Assembly: GCF_021191705.1 (NCBI RefSeq)
Contig: NZ_JAIWPU010000005.1
Coordinates: 1-64,000, forward strand
Reading direction: 5' to 3'
DNA length: 64,000 nucleotides
Origin: Proluteimonas flavola
Lineage (GTDB): Bacteria > Pseudomonadota > Gammaproteobacteria > Xanthomonadales > Xanthomonadaceae
Part shown: positions 51,190 to 61,002 of the stretch, piece after piece
Numbering within the stretch: position 1 is the stretch's first letter
Layout of the letters: each line of letters starts with the position of its first letter
The notes under the pieces: generated by a model
The model's database searches: none
Seen by the model: only the letters and a program-made list of their open reading frames with translations
Told to the model about the DNA's origin: nothing
Position numbers and translations under genes: made by a program

Positions 51190-53715
51190 ATGTCTTCAAC
51201 GCGTCCCCGCTGCCGTCTCTCCGTCGTCGTCTCCGCCACGCTGCTCGCCGCGAGCCTGTCGTGGGGCGAGCCCCTGCTCGCGCAAGGCGCGAATGATGGT
51301 ATGCCCGCGCAGGGCGCGAACGATGCCGCGCCCGCGGACACCGGTTACCGGCTGCCGCCGGAGGCCCTGCAGGCGATCGTCGATGCGCCGCGTCCGCCGC
51401 GGCTGCTGCTGAGCCCGCAGCGCGATCTGGTCGCGTTCCTGCAGACGCCCGCCCTGCCGGGCATCGCCGAGGTGTCGCAGCCCGAGCTCAAGCTCGGCGG
51501 CATCCGCATCAATCCGAAGACGTACTCGGCCAGCCGCGCGTCGTTCGTCACCGATCTGTGGCTCAAGCCGGTCGACGGCGGCGGCGAGCAGCGCATCGCC
51601 GGCCTGCCGGAGCCGCTGTCGCTGGCCTCCGTGCTGTGGTCGCCCGACCAGCGCCACATCGCCTTCAGCCAGGTCGACGTACGCGCCGGCGAAGTGCAGC
51701 TGTGGATCGTCGACGTGGCCACGCGCCAGGCGCGCCGTCTGCTCGCGCAGCCGCTCAACGCGGTGGTCGGCAACGGCTTCGAATGGATGCCCGACAGCGC
51801 CGGCCTGCTGGTGCGTCTGCGGCAGCAGGGCGCCGTGCCGCAGGACGACGGCATCCCGGCCGGTCCGAACGTGCAGGAGACCGGCGCCGGCGGCACGGTG
51901 CAGCAGCTGCGCACCTATCAGGATCTGCTGCGCAGCGAGCAGGACGCGCGCGTGTTCGCGCACTACATGACCAGTCAGCTCGCGCGCGTGGCGCTCGACG
52001 GCACCGTGTCGCCGATCGGCGCGCCCGGCCTGACCACGAGCGCGACCACGTCGCCGGACGGCCGCCACATCCTGCGCCAGCAGATCGAGCGTCCGTTCTC
52101 GTATCTCGTGCCGTACACGCGGTTCCCGCGGCGCATCGAAGTCGTCGGCCTGGACGGCCAGGTCCAGCACACCGTCGCGACGCTGCCGCTGGTCGAGGGC
52201 CTGCCGGTCGGCAACGACGCGGTGCCGACCGGCGTGCGCTCGGTGGCCTGGCGCAGCGACGCGCCGGCCACGCTCGCATGGGTGGAAGCGCAGGACGGCG
52301 GCGATCCAGCGCGCAAGGTCGCGGTGCGCGACATCGTCTACATGCAGGCCGCGCCGTTCCGCGCCGCGCCGCAGGTGCTGGCCGAACTGTCGATGCGCTA
52401 CGCCGGTACCCGGTGGGGCAGCGGCGATCTCGCGCTGCTGACCGAGTACTGGTGGCGCACGCGCCAGATCCGCGAATGGCGCCTGCGTCCCGACGGCACG
52501 GCCGCGGCGACGCTGGTGCGCGAAGGCTCGTACGAGGACCGCTACGCCGATCCGGGCATGGCGGTCACGATGCCCGACGAGAACGGCAATCCGCGACTGC
52601 TGATCGCTGCCGACGGCGACAGCATCTACCGCATCGGTGATGGCGCCTCTGACGAAGGCGACCGTCCGTTCCTCGACCGCCAGAATCTCGCCCACGGCGG
52701 CACCGCGCGTCTGTTCCATTCGCAGGCGCCGTACTACGAATCGCCCAGCGTGGTGCTCGATGCCGACGCGACGCGGTTGCTGACCTCGCGCGAGACCCAG
52801 ACCGAGCCGACGAACTACGTCGTGCGCCGGCTCGACGCCCCCGATGCCGCGCCGGTGCCGCTCACCGCGTTCGAACATCCCACGCCGCAGCTGCGCGACG
52901 TGCAGAAGGAACTCGTGCGCTTCAAGCGCAAGGACGGCGTGGATCTCACCGGCACGCTGTATCTGCCCGCCGGTTACGACGCCGGGCGCGACGGCCCGTT
53001 GCCGATGCTGATGTGGGCGTACCCGGGCGAGTTCAAATCCGCCGATGCGGCAAGCCAGGTCACCGATTCGCCGTACCGCTTCAACGCGGTCGGCTACTGG
53101 GGCCCGCAGGCGTTCCTGGCGATGGGCTATGCGGTGTTCGCCGACGTGTCGATGCCGATCATCGGCGAGGGCGATGCCGAGCCCAACGACACCTACATCG
53201 AGCAGCTGGTGGCGAGCGCCGAGGCCGCGATCGACGAGGCGGTGCGCCGCGGCGTCGCCGACCGTCGCCGGGTCGCGATCGGCGGGCATTCCTACGGTGC
53301 GTTCATGACCGGCAACCTGCTTGCGCATTCGCGCCTGTTCGCCGCCGGCATCGCCCGCAGCGGCGCCTACAACCGCACGCTGACCCCGTTCGGTTTCCAG
53401 GCCGAGGAGCGCAACTACTGGCAGGCGCAGGAGACCTACCTGCAGATGTCGCCGTTCAACTACGCCGGCGACATCCAGGATCCGATCCTGCTGATCCATG
53501 GCCAGGAGGACAACAACTCCGGCACCTTCCCGATGCAGAGCGAGCGCATGTTCGCCGCGATCAAGGGCTTGGGCGGCAACGCGCGCCTGGTGATGCTGCC
53601 GAAGGAATCGCACGGCTACCGCGCGCGCGAATCGATCCTGCACATGCTCTACGAGACCAATGCCTGGCTCGACCGGTACGTGAAGCACCGGCCGGCGGAG
53701 GCCGCCGCGCGCTGA
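51190..53715 (+). CDS. S9-family prolyl oligopeptidase-type serine peptidase
   Basis: An 841-residue exported peptidase. The signal peptide runs to about residue 32 (L-S-V-V-V-S-A-T-L-L-A-A-S-L-S-W-G). A beta-propeller (about 60-590) is followed by the alpha/beta-hydrolase domain. The likely catalytic triad is Ser701 in GGHSYGAF, Asp774 in HGQEDNNSG and His808 in KESHGYRA; the oxyanion-loop region contains LMWAYPGEF. It most resembles glutamyl endopeptidase-like S9 members of xanthomonads. A near-tandem repeat of A-Q-G-A-N-D at about residues 31-46 follows the signal. The ATG at 51190 was chosen to begin at the signal peptide; the open frame begins at 51124. Likely periplasmic or secreted, peptide-degrading. 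Confidence 0.9.
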   Translation: MSSTRPRCRLSVVVSATLLAASLSWGEPLLAQGANDGMPAQGANDAAPADTGYRLPPEALQAIVDAPRPPRLLLSPQRDLVAFLQTPALPGIAEVSQPELKLGGIRINPKTYSASRASFVTDLWLKPVDGGGEQRIAGLPEPLSLASVLWSPDQRHIAFSQVDVRAGEVQLWIVDVATRQARRLLAQPLNAVVGNGFEWMPDSAGLLVRLRQQGAVPQDDGIPAGPNVQETGAGGTVQQLRTYQDLLRSEQDARVFAHYMTSQLARVALDGTVSPIGAPGLTTSATTSPDGRHILRQQIERPFSYLVPYTRFPRRIEVVGLDGQVQHTVATLPLVEGLPVGNDAVPTGVRSVAWRSDAPATLAWVEAQDGGDPARKVAVRDIVYMQAAPFRAAPQVLAELSMRYAGTRWGSGDLALLTEYWWRTRQIREWRLRPDGTAAATLVREGSYEDRYADPGMAVTMPDENGNPRLLIAADGDSIYRIGDGASDEGDRPFLDRQNLAHGGTARLFHSQAPYYESPSVVLDADATRLLTSRETQTEPTNYVVRRLDAPDAAPVPLTAFEHPTPQLRDVQKELVRFKRKDGVDLTGTLYLPAGYDAGRDGPLPMLMWAYPGEFKSADAASQVTDSPYRFNAVGYWGPQAFLAMGYAVFADVSMPIIGEGDAEPNDTYIEQLVASAEAAIDEAVRRGVADRRRVAIGGHSYGAFMTGNLLAHSRLFAAGIARSGAYNRTLTPFGFQAEERNYWQAQETYLQMSPFNYAGDIQDPILLIHGQEDNNSGTFPMQSERMFAAIKGLGGNARLVMLPKESHGYRARESILHMLYETNAWLDRYVKHRPAEAAAR

Positions 53716-53767
53716 GCGCGGCGCCAGGATCGCGCTGCGCCGTCGATGCCGGCGCACGCGCGTGGCC

Positions 53768-55147
53768 TCAGTCGGGCGAGGCCTGGTCCGTGGTGTGCAG
53801 GGGCGCGCCCGGCTTCAGCGACGGTAGCGCCGGCAGGCCGGCCTTGTAGGCGTCCAGGCCGGTCAGCAGCAGGCGTGCCTGCGTCCCCCAGCCGCCGATG
53901 AAGACGTCCGGCTTGCCGTCGCCGTCCAGGTCGCCCTGGCCCATGTTCCAGCTGCGGCCGACGGTGATGCCCGGCACCACGGTGTCGGTGACATCGGTGA
54001 AACGCCCCGTGCCGTCGTTCTGCCAGGCACGCAGCTGCAGCGGCACGAAGCCGGGCACCTGGATGGCGCCGACCAGCAGATCCGGCGCGCCGTCGCCGTT
54101 GAAGTCCACGACGGTGCCGGCCCAGCTGGAGAACGTGTGCGCCGGCAGGCGTGTGTCGGTTTCGTCGTTGAAGCGGCCATGGCCGTCATTGATCAGCAGC
54201 CGCGTCTGCGGGTCCTTGTCCCAGCCGAAATTGTTGCTGGTGATGTTGAAGAACAGGATGTCCGGATGGCCGTCGCCGTTGACGTCGGCCACCTGCACTT
54301 CGCGCGTCTCCAACGGCACGCGCAGGTCGAGCCGGTCGGACGCATCGGTGAAGCGGCCGCTGCCGTCGTTGAGCAGCAGGCGGTTGGGGTGTGCGGGACT
54401 GGCGAGCACCACATCCAGATGACCGTCGCCGTTCATGTCCGCAAGCGCGACGCTTTCGGTCTGGTCGTCGGTGTCGGGCAGATGCGTCGCCGTCGCATCG
54501 ATGAAGTGGCCGGGATTGTCGGGGTCGTTGAGGAACAGCAGATTGCGCGCGCGGACCAGTGGCGCATCCGGTGCATGGCCGGTCTCGCCGGTACTGCCGA
54601 CGAAGATGTCCGGCAGGCCGTCGCCGTTGACGTCGCCGACCGCCAGTCCGTTGCCCTGGCTCTGCGCGGGCAGGCGGTCGCTGGCGTCGGTGAAGCCGCC
54701 ACGGCCGTCGCCGAGCCACAACTGGTGCATCTCGTCGGATTCGGCGACGAACACGACATCCATGTGCCCGTCGCCATCGAAGTCGGCGGCGCGGACGTGT
54801 TCGCTGTCGTGGATGCGCGTGCCGAACGCGTCGGGCACGTAGGTCAGGCGGCCCGTCCCGTCGTTGCGGTAGAGGCGGTTCACGCCGTACTCGACCGACA
54901 CCACGACATCGAGGTGTCCGTCGTGATCGACGTCGATGAACACCGAATCGGTGGCGTGCAGGCTCGGCGCGATCGGTACGTGGGTCGCGGTCGCGTCGAC
55001 GAACACCGACGAGGGCGACTCGGGGATCAGCACGAACGCATCGGTGGCCGGATCGCGGACCGGTTCCGCATTCGCGGCGCTGCCGGCGACGGCCAGCAGT
55101 GCGGCGATGACCGCGGCAAGGGGCGTGCGCAGGTTGGCTGGCTGCAT
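53768..55147 (-). CDS. FG-GAP/VCBS repeat exported protein
   Basis: A 459-residue protein with a signal peptide (cleavage near A-N-A, residue 27) and about seven FG-GAP/VCBS repeats forming a predicted beta-propeller. Each repeat holds a calcium-type D-x-D-x-D-G motif followed by D-(V/I), for example DVDHDGHLDV, DFDGDGHMDV, DVNGDGLPDI, DMNGDGHLDV, DVNGDGHPDI, DFNGDGAPDL and DLDGDGKPDV. Such proteins are extracytoplasmic; function cannot be named (ligand binding or scaffold). It is divergent from the LysR gene at 55313, which may control it. Confidence 0.85.
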   Translation of the reverse strand: MQPANLRTPLAAVIAALLAVAGSAANAEPVRDPATDAFVLIPESPSSVFVDATATHVPIAPSLHATDSVFIDVDHDGHLDVVVSVEYGVNRLYRNDGTGRLTYVPDAFGTRIHDSEHVRAADFDGDGHMDVVFVAESDEMHQLWLGDGRGGFTDASDRLPAQSQGNGLAVGDVNGDGLPDIFVGSTGETGHAPDAPLVRARNLLFLNDPDNPGHFIDATATHLPDTDDQTESVALADMNGDGHLDVVLASPAHPNRLLLNDGSGRFTDASDRLDLRVPLETREVQVADVNGDGHPDILFFNITSNNFGWDKDPQTRLLINDGHGRFNDETDTRLPAHTFSSWAGTVVDFNGDGAPDLLVGAIQVPGFVPLQLRAWQNDGTGRFTDVTDTVVPGITVGRSWNMGQGDLDGDGKPDVFIGGWGTQARLLLTGLDAYKAGLPALPSLKPGAPLHTTDQASPD

Positions 55148-55312
55148 GGGGGAGTCCGTCGGATTTGGAGAGGATCGCCCACACTAGCGGCCCGGCGGGC
55201 GCGGACCAAGCCCGTTTGCGCACCTGCGTCCATGACATGGCGTCATATATTATGGTTATCCTCAGCTTGATTGAGTGATCTATCCGGCTATTTCCATGTG
55301 GAGAAGTCATCA
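55148..55312. promoter_or_regulatory. Divergent promoter region between the FG-GAP protein and lysR genes
   Basis: This 165-bp gap contains an AT-rich segment around 55241-55260 (GTCATATATTATGGTTATCC) and a possible T-N11-A LysR-type site nearby. Either strand could use it. No more precise assignment is justified. Confidence 0.4.
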
Positions 55313-56203
55313 ATGATGCAGGACGAACTGGGCACGCTGGCGGCGTTCGTGGCCGTGGCCGAGGCGCGCAGCTTCACCCGTGCGGCGGGACGCCTGGGCA
55401 CGTCGCAATCGGCGCTGAGCCATCGCATCCGGCGTCTCGAATCCCGGCTGGGCGTGCGCCTGCTCGCCCGCACCACGCGCAGCGTCGCGCCGACCGAGGC
55501 CGGCGCGCGCCTGCTCGAAACGCTGGGGCCGGCGATCGCGGACATCCGCGCGCAACTTGCGGCGTTGACCGAGGATCCGGCACGGCCATCGGGCACCGTG
55601 CGCCTCACCTCCGCCGATCACGCCGCCGAAACCATCCTGTGGCCGGCCCTGCACCGGCTGTTGCCGGACTACCCGGACATCGCGGTGCAGGTCGACGTCG
55701 AGAACGGACTGGTCGATATCGTCGCCGCCGGTTATACCGCCGGCATCCGCCTCGGCGGCAATGTGGAAAGGGACATGGTGACGGTGCCGATCGGACCGCC
55801 CGAACCCATCGTGGTCGTCGCATCGCCCGCGTATCTGGCGGCGCATGCCGCGCCCGGCACGCCGGCCGATCTCGCCGCGCACCAGTGCATCAACCGCTGG
55901 CTGCCGTCGCTGGGCGGATTCCCCGCCTGGGAATTCGTGCGCGACGGCAGGACCACGCGCACGCGCGTGTCGGGGCGCCTGGCGTTCAACCGGCCGGAGC
56001 TGATTCTCGAAGCGGCGGTCGCGGGGCATGGACTCGCGCATCTGCTGCGCTCGCAGTGCGCGCCGATGCTGGCGTCGGGACAGCTCGTCGGTGTGCTCGA
56101 CGACTGGTGTCCGGTCGTGCCCGGCTACCATCTGTATTTCCCGAAGAGCCGGCAGGTGACGCCGGCCTTCAAGGTGATCGTCGACGCGCTGCGCTACGCA
56201 TGA
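55313..56203 (+). CDS. LysR-family transcriptional regulator
   Basis: A 296-residue regulator. The N-terminal winged helix (about residues 5-63) reads LGTLAAFVAVAEARSFTRAA then T-S-Q-S-A-L-S-H-R-I-R-R-L-E-S-R-L-G, and the effector domain (about 90-293) has the LysR substrate-binding fold. The ATG at 55313 is preferred because GGAGA lies 8 bases upstream; a TTG at 55271 would only add a tail. LysR proteins usually regulate a divergent neighbour, here the FG-GAP protein gene, and bind a small-molecule co-inducer that cannot be named. Confidence 0.9.
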   Translation: MMQDELGTLAAFVAVAEARSFTRAAGRLGTSQSALSHRIRRLESRLGVRLLARTTRSVAPTEAGARLLETLGPAIADIRAQLAALTEDPARPSGTVRLTSADHAAETILWPALHRLLPDYPDIAVQVDVENGLVDIVAAGYTAGIRLGGNVERDMVTVPIGPPEPIVVVASPAYLAAHAAPGTPADLAAHQCINRWLPSLGGFPAWEFVRDGRTTRTRVSGRLAFNRPELILEAAVAGHGLAHLLRSQCAPMLASGQLVGVLDDWCPVVPGYHLYFPKSRQVTPAFKVIVDALRYA

Positions 56204-56239
56204 TCGGCACCGCGACCGGATGACGCAGGCGAAAACCGG

Positions 56240-57028
56240 TCAGGCGGAATCGGTGCGTGCAGCCGCTGCCTGCGCGATGTCCGCAGGCCCGTCCGGTGCC
56301 GCCCACTCCGGCAGCGGCAGATCCGCCACTGCGCGACGCATGCTGTCGTTCCAGTGGTTGCGGATCGACTGCAGATAGGCATCGCCGTCTTCGAAGCGCT
56401 GCTGGATCTCGACCTTGAGGCTGTCGCGGCGATAGACCAGCAGGTCGATCGGCGGGCCGACCGAGAGGTTGGAGCGGATCGTCGAGTCGAACGACACCAG
56501 CGCGCACTTCGTGGCGGTGACGAGATCGGTATGGTTGTCGATCACCCGGTCGAGGATCGGCTTGCCGAACTTGATCTCGCCGGTCTGGAAGAACGGCGTC
56601 TCGCCCGAGCTCTCGATGAAGTTGCCTTCGGAGTAGACGAGGAACAGACGCGGCGCTTCGCCGCGGATCTGGCCGCCGACGACGAAGGAACCGCTCGGGT
56701 CGATGCCACCGTCGCGCAGGTAGGCCTCGTCCCGGCCGCGGATCTCGCGCATCGCATCGCCGACCACCTGCGCCACCTGGAACATCGACTGCGCATTGAG
56801 GATGCCCACGCGCTCGGGCTCGTGACGCGCGCGATGCTCGATCAGGTTGAGCACGTTCTGCGTCAGCGACAGGTTGCCCGACGACAGCGTGACCACGACG
56901 CGTTCGCCGTCCTGGGCGAAGACACGCATCTTGCCGGCCCGGCGGATGTGGTCCACGCCGGCATTGGTGCGCGAGTCCGAGGCCAGTACGAGGCCCTCGT
57001 CGAGGTTCAGTCCGATGCAGTAGGTCAT
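56240..57028 (-). CDS. Anbu-type proteasome-like peptidase
   Basis: A 262-residue member of the Ntn-hydrolase (20S proteasome beta) superfamily, Anbu class. The N terminus M-T-Y-C-I-G-L leaves Thr2 as the likely nucleophile after Met removal. Other family blocks are LDEGLVLASDSRTNAG, MRVFAQDGERVVVTLSSGN, FVVGGQI, FFQTGEIKFGKPILDRVI and A-L-V-S-F-D-S-T-I-R-S-N. Anbu forms ring- or spiral-shaped assemblies; its substrate is unknown. It is the last gene of a leftward cluster with alpha-E and circularly permuted ATP-grasp genes, the known Anbu neighbourhood. Confidence 0.88.
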   Translation of the reverse strand: MTYCIGLNLDEGLVLASDSRTNAGVDHIRRAGKMRVFAQDGERVVVTLSSGNLSLTQNVLNLIEHRARHEPERVGILNAQSMFQVAQVVGDAMREIRGRDEAYLRDGGIDPSGSFVVGGQIRGEAPRLFLVYSEGNFIESSGETPFFQTGEIKFGKPILDRVIDNHTDLVTATKCALVSFDSTIRSNLSVGPPIDLLVYRRDSLKVEIQQRFEDGDAYLQSIRNHWNDSMRRAVADLPLPEWAAPDGPADIAQAAAARTDSA

Positions 57029-57086
57029 GTCGTATCGCGGTACAGCGCAACCGACATTGTGCCCCGCGAAGACGGGCAGTGACAGT

Positions 57087-58094
57087 TCAGGACGTGCGCT
57101 GCCATTGCGACTGGCGCATGACCGGCGGTGCGGCGGGCGCCGCGCCGGTGGTCATGAACTGCCGGTGGATCTCGGCTCCGAGCTTCGACAGGCGGGCCAT
57201 CGTGTCCTGCAGCCAGGGCTCGAGGCCGCCGGCGATGATCTCGTCGATGTGCGCGTAGCGTGCCTGCGCGGCCAGCGCGCCGGCCTGCCGGGCCACTTCC
57301 AGCGATTCGCCGCCCGACAGTTGCTGGAGAATCCGATGGATCGCGCCGACGCAGGTCTGCAGCGAACGCGGGTTGTCGCCGTTGAGCAGCATCAGCGCCG
57401 CGACGCCGGCCGGGCTGACCGATTCGCGGTACAGGCGGCGGTAGGTTTCGAACGCCGACAGCGCCTGCAGCAACGCGCTCCACTGGAAATACTGCGTGGC
57501 ATCGCGCGCTTCGCCGGTTTCCGGCAGTTCCTCGTCGCTGCTGATCATGTCCAGCAGCCGGATCGACCAGTCGGCGCGTTCGATGAAGGCGCCCATCTGC
57601 AGGAACTGGTAACCCTCGCCACGGCCGAGCGTGCCGATGGTGATGCCGCGGAACGCGGCCGAGCGGGTCTTGACCCATTCCAGCGCGCTGCTCAGACCGT
57701 CCTGGCGCAGGCGCGCGCTGTCGAAGCGGCGGATCTCGAGCCACGAACTGTTGAGGTCTTCGTACATCTCCGCGGTGATCGCCACGCGTTGCGCGCGTGC
57801 GTTCTCGCGCGCCGCGCGCAGGCAGCTGTAGATCGAGCCGGGATTGTCGGGCGAGAGCAACAGGTGGCGCACGACGCTTTCGGCATCGATGCGGCCGTGG
57901 GTCTGCTGGAATTCCTGCGCCGATCCCAGCGAGTCGAGTGCGCGGCGCCATGGCGCGGCCTGCGCCTTGCCGCGATCCAGGCGCTCGGGCAGCAGCGCGA
58001 TGCGCTGCGCCATGTCGAGCAGGCGCGCGGTGTTCTCGGCACGCTCCATGTTGCGGGCCACCCAGTAGAGATCGTTCGCGGTGCGGCAGAGCAT
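57087..58094 (-). CDS. Alpha-E domain protein (COG2307)
   Basis: A 335-residue mostly alpha-helical protein that begins MLCRTANDLYWVARNMERAENTARLLD, the standard opening of the alpha-E family, with later GSIYSCLRAARENARAQR and D-N-P-R-S-L. Its role is unknown, but it is repeatedly found with the circularly permuted ATP-grasp enzyme and the Anbu peptidase, suggesting a shared peptide-bond-forming or modifying pathway. It lies 92 bp after the ATP-grasp gene and 58 bp before Anbu. A longer open frame on the same strand is a shadow. Confidence 0.87.
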   Translation of the reverse strand: MLCRTANDLYWVARNMERAENTARLLDMAQRIALLPERLDRGKAQAAPWRRALDSLGSAQEFQQTHGRIDAESVVRHLLLSPDNPGSIYSCLRAARENARAQRVAITAEMYEDLNSSWLEIRRFDSARLRQDGLSSALEWVKTRSAAFRGITIGTLGRGEGYQFLQMGAFIERADWSIRLLDMISSDEELPETGEARDATQYFQWSALLQALSAFETYRRLYRESVSPAGVAALMLLNGDNPRSLQTCVGAIHRILQQLSGGESLEVARQAGALAAQARYAHIDEIIAGGLEPWLQDTMARLSKLGAEIHRQFMTTGAAPAAPPVMRQSQWQRTS

Positions 58095-58186
58095 GGGTCA
58101 GCGCCTGTTCGGATGGCCGGCACGCAGCGCGCCGATGGACGTGTGGGTGCGGGCGAAGGTGCCGCGGCCTGCGCACATCGCGCGCC

Positions 58187-59599
58187 TCATGCCTCCATCA
58201 CCCAGGTGTCCTTGGTGCCGCCGCCCTGCGACGAGTTCACCACCAGCGAGCCCTCGCGCAGGGCCACGCGGGTCAGGCCGCCGGGCACAACATTGATGCG
58301 GCGGCCGCTGAGAATGTAGGGCCGCAGATCGATGTGGCGCGGCGCAAGGCCGCTCTCGACATAGGTCGGGCAGGTCGACAGCGAGAGCGTGGGCTGGGCG
58401 ATGTAGTTGCCCGGATCGGCCAGGATGCGCGCGCGGAACTCCTCGATCTCGGCCTTCGTCGACGCCGGGCCGACCAGCATGCCGTAGCCGCCGGCGCCGT
58501 GGACTTCCTTGACCACCAGTTCGGGCAGATGCTCGAGCGTGTACTTGAGGTCGTCCTTGTTGCGCAGCTGCCAGGTCGGCACGTTGTGCAGGATCGGCGC
58601 TTCGCTGAGGTAGTAGCGGATCATTTCCGGTACGTACGGATACACCGACTTGTCGTCGCCGACGCCGGTGCCCGGCGCATTCGCCAGCGTCACGTTGCCG
58701 GCGCGGTAGGCGCTGAACAGCCCCGGCACGCCGAGCATCGACTCGGGGCGGAATACGGTCGGGTCGAGATAATCGTCATTGATGCGGCGGTAGATCACGT
58801 GCACGCGCTGCGCGCCGCGCGTGGTCTGCGCGTAGACCATGTCGCCCTGCACGAACAGGTCCGCGCCCTCGACCAGTTCCACGCCCATCTGCTGGGCGAG
58901 GAATGCATGCTCGAAGTAGGCCGAGTTCGCCGCGCCCGGGGTCAGCACCGCGACGGTGGGATTGTCGACGTTGGCCGGCGCGCACTGGCGCAGCACTTCG
59001 AACAGGGCATCCGGATAGCGCTCGACCGGCGCGATCTGCTGGCGCGCGAACAGCTCGGGCGTCAGCCGCGCCATCATCCGGCGGTTCTCGAGCATGTAGG
59101 ACACGCCGGACGCCACGCGCAGATTGTCCTCGAGCACGTAGTATTCGCCGTCGCCGGCCCGCACCAGGTCGATGCCCGAGACGTGCGAATAGGTATCGCA
59201 GGCGACCTTGAGGCCCTGCATTTCCTTGCGGTACTCGCTGTTGCCCAGCACCAGTTCGGTCGGGATGCGACCGTCGCGCAGGATGCGCTGGTCGCCGTAG
59301 ATATCGCCGAGAAACAGATTCAGTGCATGCACGCGCTGGCGCAGGCCGGCTTCGAGCATCTTCCATTCGCGCGCCGGCAGCACGCGCGGCACGATGTCGA
59401 ACGGGATCAGGCGTTCGTTGCCCGATTCCTCGCCATAGACCGAGAAGGTGATGCCGACACGGTGGAACGAGATTTCCGCTTCGCGCCGCTTGTGCGCGAC
59501 CTGTTCGTCGGGTGTCGCCTGCAGCCAGTCGTCGAAACCGCGATAGTGCGGGCGGACATGCCCGTCGGCATCGTGCATTTCGTCATAACTGGGTGGCAT
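58187..59599 (-). CDS. Circularly permuted ATP-grasp type 2 protein (COG2308)
   Basis: A 470-residue protein with the circularly permuted ATP-grasp signature: ISFHRVGITFSVYGE, IPFDIVPRVL, LFLGDIYGDQRILRDGRIP, D-T-Y-S-H-V-S-G-I-D-L-V-R, YVLEDNLRVASGVSYMLENRRM, VVKEVHGAGGYGMLVGP and the final S-S-Q-G-G-G-T-K-D-T-W-V. Such enzymes are thought to join an amino acid or peptide to a carrier with ATP. The ATG at 59599 is preferred as the family start; the frame runs further but without similarity. It is the first gene of the Anbu cluster. Confidence 0.9.
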   Translation of the reverse strand: MPPSYDEMHDADGHVRPHYRGFDDWLQATPDEQVAHKRREAEISFHRVGITFSVYGEESGNERLIPFDIVPRVLPAREWKMLEAGLRQRVHALNLFLGDIYGDQRILRDGRIPTELVLGNSEYRKEMQGLKVACDTYSHVSGIDLVRAGDGEYYVLEDNLRVASGVSYMLENRRMMARLTPELFARQQIAPVERYPDALFEVLRQCAPANVDNPTVAVLTPGAANSAYFEHAFLAQQMGVELVEGADLFVQGDMVYAQTTRGAQRVHVIYRRINDDYLDPTVFRPESMLGVPGLFSAYRAGNVTLANAPGTGVGDDKSVYPYVPEMIRYYLSEAPILHNVPTWQLRNKDDLKYTLEHLPELVVKEVHGAGGYGMLVGPASTKAEIEEFRARILADPGNYIAQPTLSLSTCPTYVESGLAPRHIDLRPYILSGRRINVVPGGLTRVALREGSLVVNSSQGGGTKDTWVMEA

Positions 59600-59715
59600 C
59601 GGGTGACAGGCTCCGTGGGCAGGGTGCGGGCGGATCTGTGCTGCACTGCACAGATAGCATGCGAACTCCGCAATGCACAACGGGTGACGAGGCCCCGGCC
59701 GATGCCGGACACGGA

Positions 59716-59739
59716 AACGGGCCGCAAGTGCGGCCCGTT
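59716..59739 (-). terminator. Terminator-like hairpin downstream of metK
   Basis: Stem AACGGGCCGCA (59716-59726) and TGCGGCCCGTT (59729-59739) with a very short loop; on the minus strand it is followed by TTCCG rather than a U-run. It lies 42 bp after the metK stop, before the Anbu cluster. Confidence 0.55.
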
Positions 59740-59780
59740 CCGGTGCGTCCTGCGATCGGGCATGCGCCGCGATGCGGCGA

Positions 59781-60992
59781 TTACTTCAGCTTGGCGTCCG
59801 CGCGCAGCGCGTCGGCGCGATCGGTCTTCTCCCACGAGAACGACGTCGCGTTCTGCGACGTGCCGGCACCGTCGGTGTAGCTGAAATCCTTCGGCTTGCG
59901 GCCGAAGTGGCCGTAGGCCGCCGTCTGCTGGTACATCGGGTGGATCAGGTCGAGCATCTGGATGATGCCGTAGGGGCGCAGGTCGAAATGCTTGCGGATC
60001 AGCTTCTCGATCGTCTCGTCCGGAATCCTGCCGGTGCCGAAGGTCGTCACCGAGATCGAAGTCGGCTCGGCGACGCCGATGGCGTAGGACACCTGCACTT
60101 CGCAACGGTCGGCCAGGCCGGCCGCGACGACGTTCTTGGCGACGTAGCGCGCGGCGTACGCGGCCGAGCGGTCGACCTTCGACGGATCCTTGCCCGAGAA
60201 CGCACCGCCACCATGGCGCGCCCAGCCGCCGTAGGTGTCGACGATGATCTTGCGGCCGGTCAGGCCACAGTCGCCCACGGGACCGCCGATGATGAACTTG
60301 CCGGTCGGGTTGATGTGGAACTTGGTGCCCTTGTGCAGCCACTTGGCCGGCAGCACGGGCTTGATGATCTCTTCGCGGACGGCCTCGATCAGGTCCTTCT
60401 GCTTGATGCCCGGATCGTGCTGGGTCGACAGCACCACCGCGTCGATCGCGGTCGCCTTGCCGTCCTCGTAGCGCAGCGTGACCTGCGACTTCGCGTCGGG
60501 ACGCAGCCACGAGAGGTTGGAATTCTTCTTCTTGCGGATCTGCGCCTGGCGCTCGACGAGGCGATGCGACAGGTGGATCGCGGCCGGCATGTAGCTGTCG
60601 GTCTCGTTGGTCGCGTAGCCGAACATCAGGCCCTGGTCGCCGGCGCCCTGCTGTTCGGGGTTCTTGCGGTCCACGCCCTGGTTGATGTCGGGCGACTGCT
60701 TGCCGATCAGGTTCAGCACGCCGCAGGTCTCGCCGTCGAAACCGACGTCGGAGCTGTTGTAGCCGATGTCGAGGATCACCTTGCGGGTCAGCGCTTCCAG
60801 ATCGATCCATGCGCTGGTCGTGACTTCGCCGGCAACGATCGCCACGCCCGTCTTGACCATCGTCTCGCACGCCACGCGGGCACGCTTGTCCTGCGCGAGG
60901 ATCGCGTCGAGCACGGCATCGGAAATCTGGTCGGCGATCTTGTCCGGGTGGCCTTCGGAGACCGACTCGGAGGTGAAGAGATAGCTGGACAT
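59781..60992 (-). CDS. metK: S-adenosylmethionine synthetase
   Basis: A 403-residue enzyme that makes SAM from methionine and ATP. The family motifs are complete: GHPDK (residues 14-18, ATP-binding His15 and Lys18), [55 protein letters not shown] and the C-terminal [13 protein letters not shown]. The ATG at 60992 matches the usual [10 protein letters not shown] beginning; the longer frame upstream is not conserved. Its transcript probably ends at the hairpin at 59716. It supplies the methyl cycle together with ahcY and metF. Confidence 0.96.
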   Translation of the reverse strand: MSSYLFTSESVSEGHPDKIADQISDAVLDAILAQDKRARVACETMVKTGVAIVAGEVTTSAWIDLEALTRKVILDIGYNSSDVGFDGETCGVLNLIGKQSPDINQGVDRKNPEQQGAGDQGLMFGYATNETDSYMPAAIHLSHRLVERQAQIRKKKNSNLSWLRPDAKSQVTLRYEDGKATAIDAVVLSTQHDPGIKQKDLIEAVREEIIKPVLPAKWLHKGTKFHINPTGKFIIGGPVGDCGLTGRKIIVDTYGGWARHGGGAFSGKDPSKVDRSAAYAARYVAKNVVAAGLADRCEVQVSYAIGVAEPTSISVTTFGTGRIPDETIEKLIRKHFDLRPYGIIQMLDLIHPMYQQTAAYGHFGRKPKDFSYTDGAGTSQNATSFSWEKTDRADALRADAKLK

Positions 60993-61002
60993 CTGGCCTA
61001 TA

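Noticed and set aside
57025-58176. 383-codon frame overlapping the alpha-E gene on the same strand
   Set aside because: Out of frame with the alpha-E protein and made of Arg-rich low-information sequence; the alpha-E frame carries family motifs.
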